Below the pieces are notes generated by a model. It saw only the letters and a program-made list of their open reading frames with translations, ran no database searches and was not told the origin of the DNA. A stretch of DNA of 64,000 bases. Source: CALFUK01 sp964398295. GTDB lineage: Bacteria > Bacteroidota > Bacteroidia > Chitinophagales > Saprospiraceae. Location: contig CAYNMW010000001.1 of NCBI GenBank assembly GCA_964398295.1, positions 1-64,000 of the forward strand, written 5' to 3'. Each line of letters begins with the position of its first letter. The first letter of the stretch is position 1. Shown piece by piece: positions 45,529 to 53,383 of the stretch. A program made the position numbers and the translations under genes.

Positions 45529-45559
45529 GATTCAAAGATACATTAGAAGCATGTAAGGT

Positions 45560-46186
45560 TTACATCTGAACGTATACAATTGACTTTTCTTCAAAGAATG
45601 TTTCTGTAAAGTAGTTTGAGATTGATACCTGTTCAATATAATATTGTCTTGGCACAGCCTTGAGTTCTGCTTTTAGATTCCCGCCCTTCAAACAAATCAT
45701 GCCATTTGGCAAACCGTTTTTATGTTTTTCTACAATTAAGTTTTTTGACCATGATATCAATTTAGGCAATTGTGCTACAGCCCTAACCACAATGAAATCT
45801 GCTTTTTCTTTAACTTCTTCAACTCTACTATGGCTAGTTTTGATGTTTGTCAAGCCGATCTGCTCTGCTATTGCATCTGCTACAGTTAATTTTTTCCGAA
45901 TGCTATCGACTAGATGAAACTTGACTTCTGGAAAATAAATAGCGAGTGGTATGCTTGGAAAACCACCACCACATCCTAAGTCTAATACTTGAGTACCGTT
46001 TACAAAGGAGGTATATTTTGCGACTGCGAGAGAGTGAAGCACATGCCGTACATAGAGATTATCGATATCCTTGCGGGAAATGACATTTATCTTGTCATTC
46101 CAGTCTTTATATAAATCCTGAAGTTGACTGAATTGTTCAACCTGGGTATCTGACATATCCGGAAAATACCGGAGAATCTCAAGCAT
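45560..46186 (-). CDS. rsmG: 16S rRNA m7G527 methyltransferase RsmG
   Basis: 208-aa SAM-dependent methyltransferase that makes N7-methylguanosine 527 of 16S rRNA. SAM-binding motif I VLDLGCGGGFPSIPLA (near residue 67), the conserved RKKLTVADAIAEQIGL segment, and VVRAVAQLPKLISW near residue 135 are all family blocks. N-terminal FPDMSDTQVEQFSQLQDLYKDWNDKINVISRKD is also typical. Length normal. It lies 26 bp downstream of ftsH on the same strand. Confidence 0.97.
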   Translation of the reverse strand: MLEILRYFPDMSDTQVEQFSQLQDLYKDWNDKINVISRKDIDNLYVRHVLHSLAVAKYTSFVNGTQVLDLGCGGGFPSIPLAIYFPEVKFHLVDSIRKKLTVADAIAEQIGLTNIKTSHSRVEEVKEKADFIVVRAVAQLPKLISWSKNLIVEKHKNGLPNGMICLKGGNLKAELKAVPRQYYIEQVSISNYFTETFFEEKSIVYVQM

Positions 46187-46211
46187 TAGATTACACTAAT
46201 TGTGTTAAAAA

Positions 46212-48272
46212 TTAGACTAAGTCGGTTGGCTCTTCTTCTACATTAGTTTTATCAGAACTATCTGTGGTATTAGAAGAATTCGTCGCATCAATTCTGGATG
46301 ATGGATCTGAGTCATCTGATTTAGATTCAGCAATTGCATTTTCGTGCCCGTCAACTCGAAGGTCTTGTGAATCTGCATATGGTCTTGGTCCAATCAGTTT
46401 TTCGACTTGTGATTTGAGCAACACTTCTTTCTCTAACAATTCTTGTGCAAGAATGTGGAGTTCGTTATTGTACTTCTTCAACAAAGCCTGAGCTCTGTCA
46501 TATTCTTTATCAAGTAGTTTTCTGACTTCACCATCAATTAATGTTGCAGTCTCATCAGAATACGGACGTTGATAAGCTTCCTGTTGCATGCCATAAAAAG
46601 ATACGTTACCTACCTTGTCGTTCATACCATACACAGACACCATTCCATATGCCATCTTTGTTACTTGATCAAGGTCGTTTTGTGCACCAGTCGATATTTT
46701 ATCGAAGATGATTTTTTCTGCAGCACGACCACCTAGTGTCATACATATCCGATCCAATAATGCTTCTGTTCTTGTGATGTATTCTTCTTTTGGCAGATAT
46801 TGAGCATAACCAAGAGTACCTATTCCTCTGGGTACGATTGTCACTTTGACAAGTGGTGATGCATGTTCGAGATACCAACCACAAATTGCATGACCAGCTT
46901 CATGGTAAGCAATGATTTCTTTTTCTTTTGGAGAGATCAGTTTGTTTTTCTTTTCTAGACCCCCAATAACACGATCAAGTGCATAGTTGAAGTCTTCCAT
47001 GTCGATGGCTTTCTTACCATGTCTTGCAGCTACTAGTGCTGCTTCATTACAAACGTTTGCAATTTCTGCTCCAGCAAATCCGGGTGTCATTTCTGCCAAT
47101 GTTGCAGGATTGATTGATTTGCTGATTTTTATATTCTTGAGATGAACCTTAAAGATTGCTTCTCTTCCTTTTAGATCTGGGCGATCAATTCCAATCTGTC
47201 GATCAAATCTTCCAGGTCTTAGTAAGGCTGTATCCAATACATCAGGGCGGTTAGTAGCAGCCATCAAAATGACCCCTTTATCCGTACTAAATCCATCCAT
47301 CTCTACCAATAGTTGGTTTAGTGTATTCTCCCTTTCGTCATTACCGCCTTGCATAGCACCTCTTCCTCTTGCTCTACCAATGGCGTCAATTTCATCAATG
47401 AATACAATACAAGGTGCTTTTTCTCTTGCCTGCTTAAATAAGTCTCTTACTCTGGATGCACCTACACCAACAAACATTTCCACAAAATCAGATCCAGATA
47501 TAGAGAAGAAGGGGACACCTGCTTCTCCAGCAACAGCCTTGGCTAATAATGTTTTACCTGTACCTGGAGGGCCTACGAGCAGAACTCCTTTCGGAATTTT
47601 GCCTCCCAGAGAAGTATATTTTTTAGGATTCTTTAGAAAGTCAACAACTTCCATGACTTCTTCTTTCGCCTCATCTAATCCTGCGACATCTTTGAAGGTG
47701 ACATTTACTTTGGCGTTGTTGTCAAATAGTGTTGCTTTTGATTTACCAATATTGAAAATCTGAGCACCTGGACCTCCTGACCCAGTAGCCACTCTACGCA
47801 TTATAAACAACCAAAGACCAATGATTAGTAAAAATGGTATTACCCAATTCAAAATTGGTCCTAGCCAATTTGTTTGTGTTTCCCATTTAGGTATGACTGG
47901 GTGACCGCTATCCTTTAGTTCTTTTAATCTATCATTGAAATAATCAGCAGGAGGAACTTCAAATGTATATTGTGGGTGCAGGGTACTGTATTTGTGCTTT
48001 TTTAAATCTTCGTACCGACTGCTATTGAGAGCATCTTCAGTCAAAAAAACCTGAGCAGTTTTTTCATTGATGATCACCAATTTTTCTAAATCGCCTTCTT
48101 GGACAATCGCTTCAAACTTTTGAACATCGATTATTTCCGTTTGACTTTCAAGATGTAAATACAGATTAAGTGCCAAAATAAATAGGATGATGGCACCATA
48201 TATCCAGTATGAGTTAAAATTTATTTTGCGTGGATCATTTCCACCTTCATTCTTTGTTTTCTTATCAGACAT
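46212..48272 (-). CDS. ftsH: ATP-dependent zinc metalloprotease FtsH
   Basis: 686-aa membrane-bound AAA+ protease for quality control of membrane and short-lived proteins. Two membrane helices (about 24-40 and 137-157) flank a periplasmic domain. AAA domain: Walker A GPPGTGKT at 234-241, Walker B FIDEIDAIG near 291, second-region-of-homology NRPDVLDTALLRPGRFDR near 341. Zinc protease motif HEAGH at 457-461. The C-terminal tail is Asp/Ser/Thr-rich, as in other Bacteroidota. Sits between rsfS and rsmG in one operon. Confidence 0.98.
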   Translation of the reverse strand: MSDKKTKNEGGNDPRKINFNSYWIYGAIILFILALNLYLHLESQTEIIDVQKFEAIVQEGDLEKLVIINEKTAQVFLTEDALNSSRYEDLKKHKYSTLHPQYTFEVPPADYFNDRLKELKDSGHPVIPKWETQTNWLGPILNWVIPFLLIIGLWLFIMRRVATGSGGPGAQIFNIGKSKATLFDNNAKVNVTFKDVAGLDEAKEEVMEVVDFLKNPKKYTSLGGKIPKGVLLVGPPGTGKTLLAKAVAGEAGVPFFSISGSDFVEMFVGVGASRVRDLFKQAREKAPCIVFIDEIDAIGRARGRGAMQGGNDERENTLNQLLVEMDGFSTDKGVILMAATNRPDVLDTALLRPGRFDRQIGIDRPDLKGREAIFKVHLKNIKISKSINPATLAEMTPGFAGAEIANVCNEAALVAARHGKKAIDMEDFNYALDRVIGGLEKKNKLISPKEKEIIAYHEAGHAICGWYLEHASPLVKVTIVPRGIGTLGYAQYLPKEEYITRTEALLDRICMTLGGRAAEKIIFDKISTGAQNDLDQVTKMAYGMVSVYGMNDKVGNVSFYGMQQEAYQRPYSDETATLIDGEVRKLLDKEYDRAQALLKKYNNELHILAQELLEKEVLLKSQVEKLIGPRPYADSQDLRVDGHENAIAESKSDDSDPSSRIDATNSSNTTDSSDKTNVEEEPTDLV

Positions 48273-48327
48273 AGTATCGTCTTTTGTCCATTAACAATTT
48301 TGAATACGAATCAGTTTGTTAAGAAGA

Positions 48328-48717
48328 CTATAAATCTTCAAACGCAGTATATTTAGCATCACTCCACAAATCCTCTATATTATAATAAGAACGTTTTTCA
48401 GGGTGGAAAATGTGAACGACGACATCAAAGAAATCTACCAATATCCATTGAGCACCTTCGATTCCCTCAACATGATTTGGAAACAACCCATATTCCTCTT
48501 TAAGACGCTTGCAGATGTTGTTAGAAATTGCTTTAACTTGAGTTGTTGACTCCCCTTCACAAACGATAAAGTAATCTGATGAGGCTTCTTCAATTTCGGT
48601 CAAATCTAGCTTGACTATTTTTTTTCCTTTTATGTCTTGGATACAATCTACTATTACATCGTTTAACTCGGAAGTTTGTATTGACTTTAAATTAAGACCC
48701 GCCTTTGCTATACTCAA
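48328..48717 (-). CDS. rsfS: Ribosomal silencing factor RsfS
   Basis: 129-aa RsfS/DUF143 protein that binds L14 and blocks subunit joining in starvation. Family blocks: IVKLDLTEIEEASSDYFIVCEGESTTQVKAISNNI and EGIEGAQWILVDFFDVVVHIFHPEKRSYYNIEDLWSDA. Length normal. The first gene of the rsfS-ftsH-rsmG operon, driven by the TAACTTTG element at 48741-48748; a similar order is common in Bacteroidota. Confidence 0.96.
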   Translation of the reverse strand: MSIAKAGLNLKSIQTSELNDVIVDCIQDIKGKKIVKLDLTEIEEASSDYFIVCEGESTTQVKAISNNICKRLKEEYGLFPNHVEGIEGAQWILVDFFDVVVHIFHPEKRSYYNIEDLWSDAKYTAFEDL

Positions 48718-48740
48718 ATTAGACCGTATTTTTATTTTTT

Positions 48741-48748
48741 CAAAGTTA
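48741..48748 (-). promoter_or_regulatory. -7 element of the rsfS-ftsH-rsmG operon
   Basis: Read on the minus strand, TAACTTTG exactly matches TAnnTTTG and would start RNA about 17 nt before the rsfS ATG. It sits in the 45-bp divergent gap to birA. Confidence 0.55.
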
Positions 48749-48762
48749 AGTAAAATATACGA

Positions 48763-49524
48763 GTGATATTGCTAAGTGCTGTAATCATCGGCATCCCGAC
48801 CATAGAGTTGGATGAAGTCGATTCAACAAATGATTTTGCCTCTAGAATGTTAGAAGATAAAGACCCCGTTCGTGACGGAACAGTCATTTGGGCTAATCAC
48901 CAAACCAATGGGCGTGGACAATTTGATGCTAAATGGTTGACAAACAAAGCGGAGAATTTGACTATGTCCATCATTCTGAAACCAAGCAACTTACACATTA
49001 AGAAACAGTTCTATTTAACCATAATTAGCTCATTATCTATTCTGTTTCTGTTGAAATTGTATGGTATTAAAGCTTCAATAAAGTGGCCAAATGATTGTTA
49101 TGTAGGGAGAAAGAAGATAGCCGGCATTCTGATTCAAAACTCTATTATTGGCCATAGCATTCGATCAAGTATCGTAGGAATTGGTTTGAATGTTAATCAG
49201 AAGAAATTTCACTCTTCTGTTCCAAATGCCACATCATTTCTATTGGAATCAAGCAAAGACCATTCAATATTAGATATACGTCAGCAATTATTTGATTGTT
49301 TCGAATCTTATTATTTGGATTTGCAAAATGGTAATCTTGAGTCGCTTATGAGCGATTACCTTACTTCTTTATATCAAAAGGATGTTGTCAGCACCTATGA
49401 ATCTCATGATGGAAAGCAATTTGGAGGGATCATCAGAGATGTTGATGAATCTGGTTTACTTCACATAGAACTTGAAGATTCTACTATCAGAGCATTTTCT
49501 TTAAAAGAGATTCGTTTTCTTTAA
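48763..49524 (+). CDS. birA: Biotin-[acetyl-CoA-carboxylase] ligase (monofunctional)
   Basis: 253-aa biotin protein ligase that activates biotin with ATP and attaches it to carboxylases. Catalytic-loop motif GRGQFDAKW replaces the textbook GRGRxxxxW; KWPND near 108 and the late GGIIRDVDESGLLHIE (C-terminal SH3-like domain) are present. The N-terminal DNA-binding domain of the E. coli repressor is absent, so it does not regulate biotin genes in that way. A GTG start at 48763 is used; a TTG two codons later is also possible. Confidence 0.93.
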   Translation: MILLSAVIIGIPTIELDEVDSTNDFASRMLEDKDPVRDGTVIWANHQTNGRGQFDAKWLTNKAENLTMSIILKPSNLHIKKQFYLTIISSLSILFLLKLYGIKASIKWPNDCYVGRKKIAGILIQNSIIGHSIRSSIVGIGLNVNQKKFHSSVPNATSFLLESSKDHSILDIRQQLFDCFESYYLDLQNGNLESLMSDYLTSLYQKDVVSTYESHDGKQFGGIIRDVDESGLLHIELEDSTIRAFSLKEIRFL

Positions 49525-49542
49525 TATCAAATTTAACCACCA

Positions 49543-50784
49543 ATGAAAGCAAGCATTTTGACAATAGGGGATGAGATACTGATTGGTCAAATTATAGATA
49601 CCAATTCGGCTTGGATTGGACAGCAATTAAATGCCATTGGGGTTGAGCTGTTTGCTAGTTACTCTGTACAGGATACATTGCCTTCTATTCTTGAAGGCCT
49701 TACCAATGCTGCTCGCTCAGCTGACATTGTGCTACTCACAGGAGGTCTTGGACCCACACATGACGATTTGACCTGCGAGGCATTAGCTGCGTATTTTGAA
49801 GTTGAGTTAACATTTGACAATACCTTGTGGGAAAGAATCCAACGCTTGTTTGTAGAAAGAGGAAGACAACCGACAGATCTACATAAACAGCAATGTTATT
49901 TACCATCGAATGCAAAGACACTTCGTAACAATATGGGCACTGCACCTGGTATGTTGTTTGAGAAAGAGGGTAAGCGATATATTTCTATGCCTGGTGTTCC
50001 ATATGAAATGAAGTACATTATGGAAACGCACGTTTTGCCTCTACTTCAAAATGAGTCATCGATTCAGATCTTTCACAAGACGATCATGACAGCGGGCAAA
50101 GGAGAATCAGTGATTAGTAAACAGATAGAAGACATTAGCCAATCCATTCCAGCCCATATCAAATTAGCTTATTTACCTAATTTATCTCGTGTCCGCGTGC
50201 GGTTGTCAAGTGTGAGTGCAGATAATACTGATGCGCAAATTGAACTAAATAAAATTGCAGATCAAATTACGGAACGACTGGGTGAGCTTGTTTATGGATA
50301 TGATGATATTTCATTTGAAAAAGTGTTGGGACAAATGTGTATAGACAAACAATTACTTCTGGCATCAGCGGAAAGCTGTACAGGTGGATTGATTGCGCAT
50401 CAACTTGTATCTATTCCCGGATCATCAGCCTACTATACTGGTTCCATCATAGCATATAGTTATGAACTAAAGAATTCGCTTCTCGGTGTATCTGATGACT
50501 TGCTAAATACGAAAGGTGCAGTAAGTGAGGAAGTAGTCATTGAGATGTTGTCCGGTTTATTGAAATCAACAAATGCGGATATTGGCATTGCTGTTTCTGG
50601 AATTGCAGGACCTGGAGGTGGGACTGAGACGAAACCCGTTGGTACGGTTTGGATCGCTGTGGGCAATAAGGAAAAACAACATACTGAGAAAATATTAATT
50701 GGGAGAGACCGTGACATTAATATTCGCTATTCTGCTAATTATGGTTTGAATATGATTCGGTTGTTTATTCAACAAGAGTATTAA
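49543..50784 (+). CDS. cinA: CinA family protein (competence/damage-inducible; nicotinamide-nucleotide amidase)
   Basis: 413-aa two-domain CinA. N-terminal molybdopterin-binding-like domain (1-170; GDEILIGQIIDTNSAWIGQ, TGGLGPTHDDLT, MPGVPYEMK). C-terminal nicotinamide-nucleotide amidase domain (about 250-413; SAESCTGGLIAHQLVSIPGSSAYYTG, SGIAGPGGGTETKPVGTVWIA). The protein degrades or recycles pyridine nucleotides (NMN deamidation; the N-domain has ADP-ribose pyrophosphatase activity in relatives). Starts 18 bp after birA, likely cotranscribed. Confidence 0.96.
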   Translation: MKASILTIGDEILIGQIIDTNSAWIGQQLNAIGVELFASYSVQDTLPSILEGLTNAARSADIVLLTGGLGPTHDDLTCEALAAYFEVELTFDNTLWERIQRLFVERGRQPTDLHKQQCYLPSNAKTLRNNMGTAPGMLFEKEGKRYISMPGVPYEMKYIMETHVLPLLQNESSIQIFHKTIMTAGKGESVISKQIEDISQSIPAHIKLAYLPNLSRVRVRLSSVSADNTDAQIELNKIADQITERLGELVYGYDDISFEKVLGQMCIDKQLLLASAESCTGGLIAHQLVSIPGSSAYYTGSIIAYSYELKNSLLGVSDDLLNTKGAVSEEVVIEMLSGLLKSTNADIGIAVSGIAGPGGGTETKPVGTVWIAVGNKEKQHTEKILIGRDRDINIRYSANYGLNMIRLFIQQEY

Positions 50785-50817
50785 AAAAATAAGACACTTC
50801 CTTTGAAGTGCCTTATT
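50783..50817 (-). terminator. Terminator of minus-strand small ORF
   Basis: A hairpin with arms 50788-50800 and 50805-50817 (one A/C mismatch, loop CTTT). Only in the minus direction is it followed by a run of seven U's (the A's at 50783-50789), so it ends a transcript from the right. It also lies just after the cinA stop and may act in both directions. Confidence 0.7.
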
Positions 50818-50831
50818 CCTATATAAATCTA

Positions 50832-50978
50832 TTACTGTTCAAAACAACTGGCCGTCTTAACGAGCTGGCCTTCAACAGTGAAGTTCGCAAACCATGGGTC
50901 ATCCTGCTTAGCAGATATTCCACCTAGGTTATTAAAATACTTTCTCTCGATAGTAAGTTTCTTTTTCTTTATTTTTAT
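50832..50978 (-). CDS. Small RiPP-leader-like peptide (decayed or non-ATG start)
   Basis: A 48-codon frame starts at ATA and reads IKIKKKKLTIERKYFNNL, then GG, then ISAKQDDPWFANF, and ends with a short tail containing the only Cys. The first part matches the leader pattern of Bacteroidota ribosomal natural-product precursors (KKLxI/LxKxxIxxL, then a GG). If ATA were ATG, it would be a 48-residue precursor of normal form. It ends 15 bp before a terminator that is oriented for this strand. No modification or transport genes are near, and no normal start exists, so it may be a relic. Confidence 0.35.
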   Translation of the reverse strand: MKIKKKKLTIERKYFNNLGGISAKQDDPWFANFTVEGQLVKTASCFEQ

Positions 50979-51025
50979 ACACAGGAATTAATCAAGATAC
51001 TTCCATTCAAAACCACAGTATCATC

Positions 51026-51418
51026 ATGGATACATTCAATCAAAAGATCACCCATCCAGGATTGACTAAAGGTGCTCAAACTTCAAATGACTTACGTATT
51101 TCAGCAATCACGGCTTTTAATAGCCAGAAATACGAAGACGCAATTCAAGCATTTAGTGAAATAGAAAACGCTACCAATGAAGATGTGTACTATAAAGCAA
51201 TGAGTTCTTTTTATCTGGAAGATTTTCAAAAAGCCAACCAAGAATTACAAACTTTATTGAATGTAGAATCTCCATTTTATCAAGAAGTTAGATGGTTTCT
51301 TGCCATTACTGAAGTTAAACTTGATGATCTGAGTGCGGCCAAATTACTGCTAAATGACATTGACATAAATGAGTGGAATTATACCAAAAGTCAAGAATTA
51401 TTGAAGTCAATGAAATAA
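51026..51418 (+). CDS. Short TPR-like protein
   Basis: 130-aa protein with two to three tetratricopeptide-like helix pairs (SAITAFNSQKYEDAIQAFSEIENA and YYKAMSSFYLEDFQKANQELQTLL, then VRWFLAITEVKLDDLSAAKLLLNDI). No signal peptide or membrane segment. The N-terminal 25 residues are polar (DTFNQKITHPGLTKGAQTSND). It could be the C-terminal remainder of a larger TPR protein or a small adaptor. Function unknown. Confidence 0.65.
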   Translation: MDTFNQKITHPGLTKGAQTSNDLRISAITAFNSQKYEDAIQAFSEIENATNEDVYYKAMSSFYLEDFQKANQELQTLLNVESPFYQEVRWFLAITEVKLDDLSAAKLLLNDIDINEWNYTKSQELLKSMK

Positions 51419-51496
51419 CTCAATATGGAGTTATTTCTTGGTTGAGTAAATTTGCCTAACGGATGACAGGTTGGCGACCAAAGGGAGCCGCTTTTG

Positions 51497-52600
51497 TTAA
51501 TCCTCAAAGATGATCTTCACATTCTCTGTAACAGGATGCGCTTGACAGGCAAGTATATAACCAGCCTCTACTTCATCGTCATCCAATGCATAGCATGCAT
51601 CCATTTCTACTTTCCCTGAAACGACCTTGGCCATACAAGTCGAGCATGCTCCACTTGTACAGGAGAATGGTGCATCCTTTTTATTCTCAAGTAAGACGTC
51701 CAAGACTGTTTTTGACGGAGGAACATCAATGGTAAATTCTTCTCCTTTTAATACGATAGCAACTGTCCCAGTACCAGCCCCTGCTGTTGCAGTTACTGTA
51801 GCTGCTTTCTCTGTTTCATCTGTAGGCGATCCAAAGTATTCTACTTTAATCTGATCTTTTTGCACACCATGACCAAGTAACGCTGCCTGGACAACATCCA
51901 TCATAATCGTGGGTCCGCAAATCATGTAGACTTGTTGATTCCCTTTGGAAGGATTTTCTGTTAGGAACTCGCCAATGTTTTGCTGGTTAGGTAGACCTTT
52001 CCACCCCAGCCAGCTCATTTTTGACTTTGAGAAAAAGCCAGATTTAGTTTTTATGGGATCACTGAGCAAATGTCTCACGGTAAGTTGTCCAGCATATTTG
52101 CTTTCAAGCCTTTCCAATTCTTTGTGGAAAATTATGTTTTGCTCATCTTGGTTGCCATAAAATAGATGAACACTACTTTTTGGCTCTTCTTCCAGTATGG
52201 TTTTGATCAAGGACATCATTGGAGTTATGCCACTACCACCTGCAAACAGATAATAATCATTCATAAAAGCATGATCATTATCTAAAGTGAAAGTGCCTTG
52301 CGGAACCATCACCTCAATCTCTTGACCTACACTTAAGTTATCATTCATGTGATTAGAAATCACGCCATTTTTGACTCGCTTTGACGTCACACCAAGTTTG
52401 CCCTCTAATGGACTCGTGTATATGGAATAGGCTCTTCTATACTCCTCTCCGTTTTTGTCAAACTTCAGGGTTAGATATTGACCTGCTTTAAATGTATAGT
52501 TCGCTTCAAGGTCTTGTGGAACATCAAAGATAACAGATATACTCTCCTCTGTTTCTTTGACCAATTCCTTAATCTTTAGTGTATGAAAATCCGTACTCAT
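51497..52600 (-). CDS. Flavodoxin-reductase/PaaE-like oxidoreductase with 2Fe-2S domain
   Basis: 367-aa three-domain electron-transfer protein. FAD-binding domain (1-100; RAYSIYTSPLEG), NAD(P)-binding domain (about 110-240; LFAGGSGITPMMSLIKTILEE, YMICGPTIMMDVV) and C-terminal plant-type 2Fe-2S ferredoxin (about 285-367) with CTSGACSTCMAKV and CQAHP, four Cys intact. Same layout as PaaE, the reductase of phenylacetyl-CoA epoxidase, but no other paa gene is nearby, so it may serve another oxygenase or desaturase. Own promoter-like element upstream. Confidence 0.9.
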   Translation of the reverse strand: MSTDFHTLKIKELVKETEESISVIFDVPQDLEANYTFKAGQYLTLKFDKNGEEYRRAYSIYTSPLEGKLGVTSKRVKNGVISNHMNDNLSVGQEIEVMVPQGTFTLDNDHAFMNDYYLFAGGSGITPMMSLIKTILEEEPKSSVHLFYGNQDEQNIIFHKELERLESKYAGQLTVRHLLSDPIKTKSGFFSKSKMSWLGWKGLPNQQNIGEFLTENPSKGNQQVYMICGPTIMMDVVQAALLGHGVQKDQIKVEYFGSPTDETEKAATVTATAGAGTGTVAIVLKGEEFTIDVPPSKTVLDVLLENKKDAPFSCTSGACSTCMAKVVSGKVEMDACYALDDDEVEAGYILACQAHPVTENVKIIFED

Positions 52601-52627
52601 CTTGAATCTATTTAACCAAAAAGACTA

Positions 52628-52635
52628 CAAAAGTA
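52628..52635 (-). promoter_or_regulatory. -7 element for reductase gene
   Basis: TACTTTTG on the minus strand matches TAnnTTTG exactly; RNA would start about 20 nt before the ATG at 52600. No clear -33 TTG. Confidence 0.45.
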
Positions 52636-52688
52636 TGATTGTTTTGTTTAGTAGAAATTTAAAATGGAAAATTTATTTGAGAAATTGC

Positions 52689-53306
52689 TCAAATGGCTTG
52701 ATAGATGAGATAAAATCCAAACGAGAGAAGACCAATTCCAGCTACTTGACTAAACCGTTGTATGTGAATCGCTTTCAATTTAGTGCGAATGGATTTTGCC
52801 AAAACCACTTTCAAAATATCTGAAGCGATGATCATGAACAGTATGGAGCTCAGAAAGATAATAGCTTCTGTATTATTGATTTTTCGACCGATGATATAAG
52901 TAGAAATAGTACTCAGCCAAAACAGAAATGTGAATGGATTGATGGTATTGACAAGAAATCCTTTCAACCAAAAACCTAGGTAATCCTTGTATTCATGTTT
53001 TTTCTGATGTAAATCGAGTTCTACTCGTTTAATGATCGAACCCAATCCAAAAAATATCATTACAATACCTCCGGCCATACCCATCCAAAACTGAAAAGAT
53101 TCACTTTCTATGGTTGTACTCAATTTTTTGATGAATAAAAACGTAAGAAATACAATCAGAAAATCGCTGATCCATACACCTAACCCCACTGTCATACCAG
53201 CCTTACCTCCTTTCTCAACAGCAGTTTGAGTGAGTGCGATGAAGATCGGTCCAAGCGAAACAGAAAGGAAGAGTCCAAAAAGTAAGCCTTCAATGATAAA
53301 TTGCAT
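52689..53306 (-). CDS. LysE/RhtB family amino-acid exporter
   Basis: 205-aa membrane protein with six predicted helices, the size of LysE/RhtB transporters. The N-terminal signature FIIEGLLFGLFLSVSLGPIFIALTQTAVEKGGKAGMTVGLGVW is typical, with a basic loop (IKRVELDLHQKKHEYKDY) and NPFTFLFW in the middle. It exports amino acids or small metabolites; the substrate cannot be told. Single gene upstream of the reductase on the same strand, 89 bp apart. Confidence 0.9.
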   Translation of the reverse strand: MQFIIEGLLFGLFLSVSLGPIFIALTQTAVEKGGKAGMTVGLGVWISDFLIVFLTFLFIKKLSTTIESESFQFWMGMAGGIVMIFFGLGSIIKRVELDLHQKKHEYKDYLGFWLKGFLVNTINPFTFLFWLSTISTYIIGRKINNTEAIIFLSSILFMIIASDILKVVLAKSIRTKLKAIHIQRFSQVAGIGLLSFGFYLIYQAI

Positions 53307-53383
53307 GCAACAGTATTGGCAACAAGTTAAGGAAGTCTAACTGAATGAAGTGTATTAATCGATCAACAGTATGACATTAGACA

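Noticed and set aside
51497..52600. Phenylacetate degradation as the role of the PaaE-like reductase.
   Set aside because: No other paa gene lies in the window; the domain order also fits reductases of other oxygenases.
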